In this document: piece after piece, positions 59,763 to 64,000 of the stretch | How positions within the stretch are numbered: position 1 is the stretch's first letter | How the letters are laid out: the number at the start of each line of letters is the position of its first letter | Source: VRUE01 sp963837695 | GTDB taxonomy: Bacteria > Actinomycetota > Thermoleophilia > Solirubrobacterales > 70-9 | Assembly (NCBI GenBank): GCA_963837695.1 | Contig: CAWINZ010000005.1 | Location: 1,364,001-1,428,000, forward strand | DNA length: 64,000 nt | Direction of reading: 5' to 3' | Translations under genes and position numbers: made by a program | The notes under the pieces: generated by a model | Database searches by the model: none | Told to the model about the DNA's origin: nothing | Seen by the model: the letters and a program-made list of their open reading frames with translations, nothing else

Positions 59763-61742
59763 TCATTGGCCGACCGCGACGATCGTGCCCGCTTCGTCGA
59801 CTTCGGTGTGCCAGCCCGGCGGGACCACGAAGGTCGCCTCGGGGAGCTCGAAGACGACTGGGCCCTCTGTCCCGTGGCCGGCGGGGGGCTCGCCATGCAG
59901 GATCGGCGTCTGAATCCACTCGCCCTCGAAGCGCACCGGGCGCTCGCTTTCGCGCAGGCGGCTCCCAGGCGCCGCGGCGAGTCGCGGGCGCGGGCCGGGC
60001 GCCACCAAGGCCAGACGGATGTCGACAAGGACGACCTCGCCGTCGGGATCGCGATGGCCGTAGCGCTCCTCGTGGGTCTGCTCGAAGCGGGCGGCGAGGT
60101 CAGCGGGGTCCGGGCGCCTGCTGCCGGGCACCGGCAACTCGAATGCCTGGCCGGCGTAGCGCATCTCGTAGACCAGCTCGGGCTCGGCGTAGTCGCCGAT
60201 ACGGCCGTCGATTCGGGAGATCAACTCGTCGACCTCGGCGGCGATCCGCTCCGCCTCGAAGTCCTCGCCGCTCAACATCACCGTGCGACTGGTGTCGCGG
60301 CGGCGGTCCGAGGCGCAGAGCCCGAGGGCCGAGAGGACGCCCCCGGCGCGTGGGCAGAGGATGCGTTCGATGCCGATCTCCTCGGCAATCGCCGCCGCGT
60401 GCATCGGCCCGGCGCCGCCGAAGGGCAGCAGGGCGAAGCGGCGCGGGTCGATCCCACGCTCGACGGTGACCACGCGCAGCGCCCGCACCATCTCCTGGTT
60501 GGCGACCCGCACGATTCCCTCGGCGGCCTCGAGCTCTCCGAGGCCGAGCGACCCGGCCAGCGCGCCGATGGCGGCGCCGGCAGCGCCGGGATCCAGGGCG
60601 ACGCCCCCGGCCAGGGTCGAGTCGGCGGCGAGGTAGCCGAGCAGCAGGTTGGCGTCGGTAACCGTGGGCTCGGTTCCTCCTCGCCCGTAACAGGCGGGTC
60701 CGGGTTCCGCGCCCGCCGAGCGCGGACCGACCCGCAGCGCCCCGCCGGGGTCGCGCCAGCCGACCGAACCGCCCCCGGCGCCGACGGTATGCACGTCGAC
60801 CATCGGCAGCTGGATCGTGCGGCCGTCGATCTGGCGCGAGTCGGTGCGCCTCACGTCGCCGTGCTCGACCACGCAGACGTCGCACGAGGTGCCGCCCATG
60901 TCGAGGCCGAGCGCATTGCCGTTGCCGCTGATGCGGGCCAGGAGCCCCGCGCCAATCGCCCCGCCGGCCGGTCCGGAGAGGACGCTCCAGGCTCCTGCCT
61001 GCGCGGCTTCCTCGGCGTCGGCGACGCCGCCGGAGGACTGCATCACGACCGGTGGCGGAAGCCCGGCGCCCGTTGCCGCCTCGGCAAGCCGTCCCAGGTA
61101 ACGGCCGAGGAGCGGCGAGAGGTAGGCGTCGATCGCCGTCGTCGAGCAGCGCTCGTACTCGCGGAAGCGGGGCAAGACCTCGTGCGAAGCCGAGACGTGG
61201 ACGTCAGGCAGCTCGCTGCGCAGATGCCCGGCGATCGCCCGCTCGTGCGACGGATCGAGGTAGGAGAAGAGCAGACAGATCGCCACCGCTTCGGCGCCGC
61301 TCTCGCGCACCAGATCCACCAGCCTTTGCGCCTCGCCGTCGGCGAGCGGAGCGATCTCCCCGCCGGGCCCGACCCGCTCGCTCGCCTCGAAGCGCCGCTC
61401 GGCCTCGACCAGTGGCACCGGCTTCGGGCTGCAGAGCCGGTAGAGCTCGGGGCGGTCCTGGCGACCGATCTCCAGCAGGTCGGCAAAGCCCACCGTGGCG
61501 ATCAGCGCCGTGCGGGCGCCGCGTTCCTCCAGCAGCGCGTTGGTGCCCACCGTCATCCCGTGGGCGAAGGACTCGACCGCTGCCGGCTCGGCGCCCGCCT
61601 TGCTCAGCACCGCCGCGACCGCGCCGATGACGCCGACAGACTGGTCCCCGGGCGTGGTCGGCAGCTTCGCCGTGTGAACCGACTCGCCGTCGAGCAGGAC
61701 GGCGTCGGTGAAGGTCCCGCCTACGTCGACGCCGAGAAGCAT
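59763..61742 (-). CDS. Hydantoinase/oxoprolinase A-type subunit
   Basis: 659 residues. N-terminal ASKHA-type phosphate loop LLGVDVGGTFTDAVL, then HGMTVGTNALLEERGARTAL, SGPAGGAIGAGLLA, LGLDMGGTSCDVCVVEHGDV and GAGGGSVGW. This is the ATP-using half of N-methylhydantoinase/5-oxoprolinase enzymes. The substrate cannot be chosen from sequence. It starts 10 bases after nadB ends, so the three genes look cotranscribed. Confidence 0.93.
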   Translation of the reverse strand: MLLGVDVGGTFTDAVLLDGESVHTAKLPTTPGDQSVGVIGAVAAVLSKAGAEPAAVESFAHGMTVGTNALLEERGARTALIATVGFADLLEIGRQDRPELYRLCSPKPVPLVEAERRFEASERVGPGGEIAPLADGEAQRLVDLVRESGAEAVAICLLFSYLDPSHERAIAGHLRSELPDVHVSASHEVLPRFREYERCSTTAIDAYLSPLLGRYLGRLAEAATGAGLPPPVVMQSSGGVADAEEAAQAGAWSVLSGPAGGAIGAGLLARISGNGNALGLDMGGTSCDVCVVEHGDVRRTDSRQIDGRTIQLPMVDVHTVGAGGGSVGWRDPGGALRVGPRSAGAEPGPACYGRGGTEPTVTDANLLLGYLAADSTLAGGVALDPGAAGAAIGALAGSLGLGELEAAEGIVRVANQEMVRALRVVTVERGIDPRRFALLPFGGAGPMHAAAIAEEIGIERILCPRAGGVLSALGLCASDRRRDTSRTVMLSGEDFEAERIAAEVDELISRIDGRIGDYAEPELVYEMRYAGQAFELPVPGSRRPDPADLAARFEQTHEERYGHRDPDGEVVLVDIRLALVAPGPRPRLAAAPGSRLRESERPVRFEGEWIQTPILHGEPPAGHGTEGPVVFELPEATFVVPPGWHTEVDEAGTIVAVGQ

Positions 61743-61751
61743 GAGCCGACG

Positions 61752-63197
61752 CTAGCGCCACTCTTCCTGCCGCGTCCCGCCGCCGGGGCCGAACACGATG
61801 TGGATCCCGTCGAGCTCGGGGTCGATGCTCGGGCAGTCGGCGCGCAGGTGGCCGCCACGCGACTCGACTCGCTCCAGGGCGCAGGTCGCGATCGCGGCGG
61901 CGAGCGGGTAGGGGTCGGCACGCAGCTCACGCAGCTGCTCGGGCTTGCGCAGCGGCCCGGCGAGCCGCCAAACCGCGTCGCGGGTGGCTTCGGTGGGCGG
62001 CTGGAAGCGCCAATCTCCGGGCGACGGGGGGTTGCTCACCGGCTTCTCCTCCAGTGCCGCACGGGCGGCGCGGCCGCCGAAGACGAAGCACTCGCTGAGC
62101 GAGTTGGAGGCGAGTCGGTTGGCGCCGTGCAGGCCGGTGCAGGAGCACTCGCCGACCGCGAAAAGGCCCGGCAGCGAGGAGCGCCCGTCGAGGTCCACTG
62201 CGATCCCACCCATCATGTAGTGGGCGGCGGGGGCCACCGGGACGGGCTCGGCGCCTGGATCGAGCCCGGCCTCGCGCAGCGACGCGAAGATGTTGGGGAA
62301 GCGTGCGGGATCGAGCTCGCGCAGGTCTAGATGTACGCTGGCGCCGCCGTCGGCCGCGATCCGGTCGAGGATCGCCGCGGTGACCTCGTCGCGGGGGGCC
62401 AGCTCGTCGGTGAAGCGCTGCCCGGCGGCGTCGAGCAGGGTCGCTCCCTCGCCCCGCACCGCCTCGGTTATCAACCGGCCGTCGAAACGAGTTCCGGGCA
62501 AAGCCAGCGCCGTCGGGTGGAACTGGCAGAACTCGAGGTCGGCCAGATCGGCGCCCGCGGCGGCGGCCATCACCGAACCGGCACCGATCGCACCGCGCGG
62601 GTTGCTGGTCCGGCGCCAGAGCGCCGCGGCGCCGCCGGTCGCGACGACGGTCGCCGCGGCCACGATCGGCCCGGCGTCGGTCAGCAGTCCATGACAGCGA
62701 TCGCCGTCGCTCCAGATTCCGACGGCTGAGGTCTTCTCGCGCACCGCGATCCGTGGCTCGGCGGCGACCATCGCCGCCAGCTTCGCCGTGATCTCGTACC
62801 CGGTCTGGCTGCCGCCGGCGTGGACGATGCGGCGGTGGGCGTGGCCACCCTCCAGGCCGAGCGCGAGCTCACCGTCCGGGTCGAGGTCGAAGGCGACGCC
62901 CCGCGCGCGCAGCTCGGCCACCGCCGCGGGAGCCTCCTCGACCAGCGTCTGCACGGCGGACGGGCGGCAAAGCCCTCGACCTGCCGCGATCGTGTCGGCG
63001 GCATGCTGGGCGGGCGAGTCGCCGGGCTCGAGCGCCGCGGCGAGCCCGCCCTGGGCCCAGAAGCTGGCGCTCTGGGAGAGCGGCGTACGCGAGATCACCG
63101 AGACCGCCGCGCCCTCCTCCGCCGCGCGCAGCGCCGTCCAGAGTCCCGCCGCCCCGCCGCCGACGACGGCGACGTCGCACTCGGGTGTCGACGCTAT
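61752..63197 (-). CDS. nadB: L-aspartate oxidase
   Basis: About 481 residues. FAD-binding start CDVAVVGGGAAGLWTALRAA, substrate region HAGGSQTGYEITAKL, QFHPTAL, AHYMMGGIAVDLDGRSSLPG and GECSCTGLHGANRLASNSLS are all typical. It makes iminoaspartate for NAD synthesis; nadA and nadC are not in the window. No ATG, GTG or TTG is available ahead of the FAD motif. The nearest candidate is an ATA at 63197 overlapping the upstream TAG stop, so the start is provisional. The C-terminal domain is shorter than in E. coli. Confidence 0.9.
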   Translation of the reverse strand: MASTPECDVAVVGGGAAGLWTALRAAEEGAAVSVISRTPLSQSASFWAQGGLAAALEPGDSPAQHAADTIAAGRGLCRPSAVQTLVEEAPAAVAELRARGVAFDLDPDGELALGLEGGHAHRRIVHAGGSQTGYEITAKLAAMVAAEPRIAVREKTSAVGIWSDGDRCHGLLTDAGPIVAAATVVATGGAAALWRRTSNPRGAIGAGSVMAAAAGADLADLEFCQFHPTALALPGTRFDGRLITEAVRGEGATLLDAAGQRFTDELAPRDEVTAAILDRIAADGGASVHLDLRELDPARFPNIFASLREAGLDPGAEPVPVAPAAHYMMGGIAVDLDGRSSLPGLFAVGECSCTGLHGANRLASNSLSECFVFGGRAARAALEEKPVSNPPSPGDWRFQPPTEATRDAVWRLAGPLRKPEQLRELRADPYPLAAAIATCALERVESRGGHLRADCPSIDPELDGIHIVFGPGGGTRQEEWR

Positions 63198-63634
63198 CGC
63201 TGCGCCGCCTCTCGGCGTATCGCCTCGACCTGGCCTCGCAACCAGGCGGCGGCCGCTTCGCGGGCGCGGGTCTCTACATCGGCACTGGATCCCGCCGCCG
63301 AGGCGGTGCGCCGTTCGGCCTCCTCGACCCGCTTCTCGGCGGCCTCGGTCTGGGCCTCGATCTCGGCCAGCCGGCTCTCGGCAGCCGCGATCGCCCGGTC
63401 CTTGGCGCTGCGTTCGCGCTCCAGCTCGGCGGCGTGCTCCCGGCGCAGCTCCTCCAGCGCTTCGGCGCCGGCCTGGCGCTCCTTCTCCAGATCGAGTTCG
63501 AGCGCCCTGATCTCCGCGGTGGCTCGCTCCTCCGCCGCCACCGCGGCGTCCCTTGCCTGTTGGAGCCGCCGTTCGGCCGCCTCGACCTGGGCGCCGGGCG
63601 CGTCGTTGCCGGACTCGCGCTTCTCCTCGCTCAT
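63194..63634 (-). CDS. Coiled-coil protein upstream of nadB
   Basis: 146 residues from ATG 63634. Nearly the whole sequence is Ala/Glu/Arg-rich heptad-like helix (VEAAERRLQQARDAAVAAEE, LEKERQAGAEALEELRREHA), predicted to form one long coiled coil. The last part (AAAAWLRGQVEAIRREAAQR) looks amphipathic. I do not recognise a family. It overlaps the nadB start region. Confidence 0.75.
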   Translation of the reverse strand: MSEEKRESGNDAPGAQVEAAERRLQQARDAAVAAEERATAEIRALELDLEKERQAGAEALEELRREHAAELERERSAKDRAIAAAESRLAEIEAQTEAAEKRVEEAERRTASAAGSSADVETRAREAAAAWLRGQVEAIRREAAQR

Positions 63635-63649
63635 CGCCAAACCAATCTA

Positions 63650-64000
63650 TTACTTGCCGCTGCTTCGGCGGGCGAGCACGCCGTCGTAGGCGGCGAGCGT
63701 GCGCTCCGCCATCCGGGTCGCCGACAGCGAGGCCGCGCGTGCGACCCCGATGACCCGGGGGTCGGGTGCTGCCAGATGGGGACGCACGGCCTCGCTCCAC
63801 GCAGCGGCGTCGAAGGGGGCGCAGACGGTCCCCGCGATCCCCGCGAGGGCAAATGGGGCGATCCCGACCGGGGTCGAGAGGACGGGCACGTCGCAGGCGA
63901 GCGCCTCGACGCAGGCCAGGCCGAATCCCTCGTAGTCGGAGGTGACCAGGACCGCGTTTGCTGCATTGACCCAGAGCGGCATCTGGTCCGGATCGATGGC
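63650..64000 (-). CDS. Glycosyltransferase family 4-like, C-terminal part
   Basis: The frame is open to the end of the window, so the N-terminus is missing. The visible 116 residues hold the C-terminal GT-B donor-binding motif VLVTSDYEGFGLACVEALAC, DVPVLSTPVGIAPFALAG and the closing helix. It transfers a sugar from a nucleotide donor; acceptor and pathway cannot be told. It ends 15 bases before the coiled-coil gene. Confidence 0.85.
   Translation of the reverse strand, partial: AIDPDQMPLWVNAANAVLVTSDYEGFGLACVEALACDVPVLSTPVGIAPFALAGIAGTVCAPFDAAAWSEAVRPHLAAPDPRVIGVARAASLSATRMAERTLAAYDGVLARRSSGK

Noticed and set aside
59766..62330. 854-codon plus-strand frame
   Set aside because: Antisense shadow of the HyuA-type and nadB genes; no domains recognisable.
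61752..63800. 682-codon version of NadB
   Set aside because: The first 200 codons overlap the coiled-coil gene in another frame and are Arg/Gly-rich noise.

Overview
The window is a high-GC chromosomal segment. Dense short-gap operons, GTG/TTG starts and start codons with a TANNNT box 6-8 bases upstream instead of a ribosome site point to an actinobacterium. The best guess is the class Thermoleophilia (Solirubrobacterales), inferred from large secreted NHL/beta-propeller proteins with Lys/Arg/His-rich tails, AddAB-like nucleases, WS/DGAT and the CysO-CysM-Mec cysteine route. I could not check this by search.

Layout. 1-13.4 kb: end of an NHL-repeat protein, a class B penicillin-binding protein, a MarP-type protease, an HxlR regulator, xseAB, a decayed DUF4143 ATPase and a large addA/addB-like pair. 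13.5-13.8 kb: a very unusual tRNA-like gene with a self-complementary trailer and a terminator. 13.9-16.2 kb: lipoprotein, HAD hydrolase, GNAT acetyltransferase and a SufT-like protein. 16.1-22.6 kb: accessory DNA. It has a 1.67-kb unit bounded by 67-bp direct repeats at the 3' end of the SufT-like gene (RelA/SpoT-domain protein plus small partner, orphan DUF433 protein), then winged-helix genes and hipBA. 22.6-28.5 kb: fxsA, a WS/DGAT acyltransferase, ispH, a cysteine-less DipZ-like redoxin and a small-protein/cupredoxin/membrane-protein set.

28.7-37.7 kb: iron-sulfur assembly in two blocks (Rieske-sufB-sufD and rrf2-sufC-sufS-sufU) around a VOC protein and an MMPL exporter. A shared 20-bp motif precedes both blocks. 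37.8-42.7 kb: MFS exporter, response regulator and histidine kinase split by an AbiEi/DUF559 gene, and htpX. 42.7-52.0 kb: a TetR regulator, two giant secreted proteins and a TetR ligand domain lacking its DNA-binding half; an 80-bp promoter element occurs before the secreted proteins and again before the truncated TetR. 52.1-55.4 kb: rhodanese-E1 enzyme, CysO, CysM, Mec and a DUF2007 protein, that is, cysteine synthesis on a carrier protein. 55.4-64.0 kb: a pseudogene, a TetR gene, a 22-bp-arm hairpin, two uncharacterised proteins, a hydantoinase/oxoprolinase pair, nadB, a coiled-coil protein and the end of a glycosyltransferase.

The most unusual items are the anomalous tRNA-like gene with its complementary trailer, the two-copy intergenic hairpin whose outer stems differ in sequence yet stay perfectly paired, the RelA/SpoT island, and the duplicated TetR-associated promoter.
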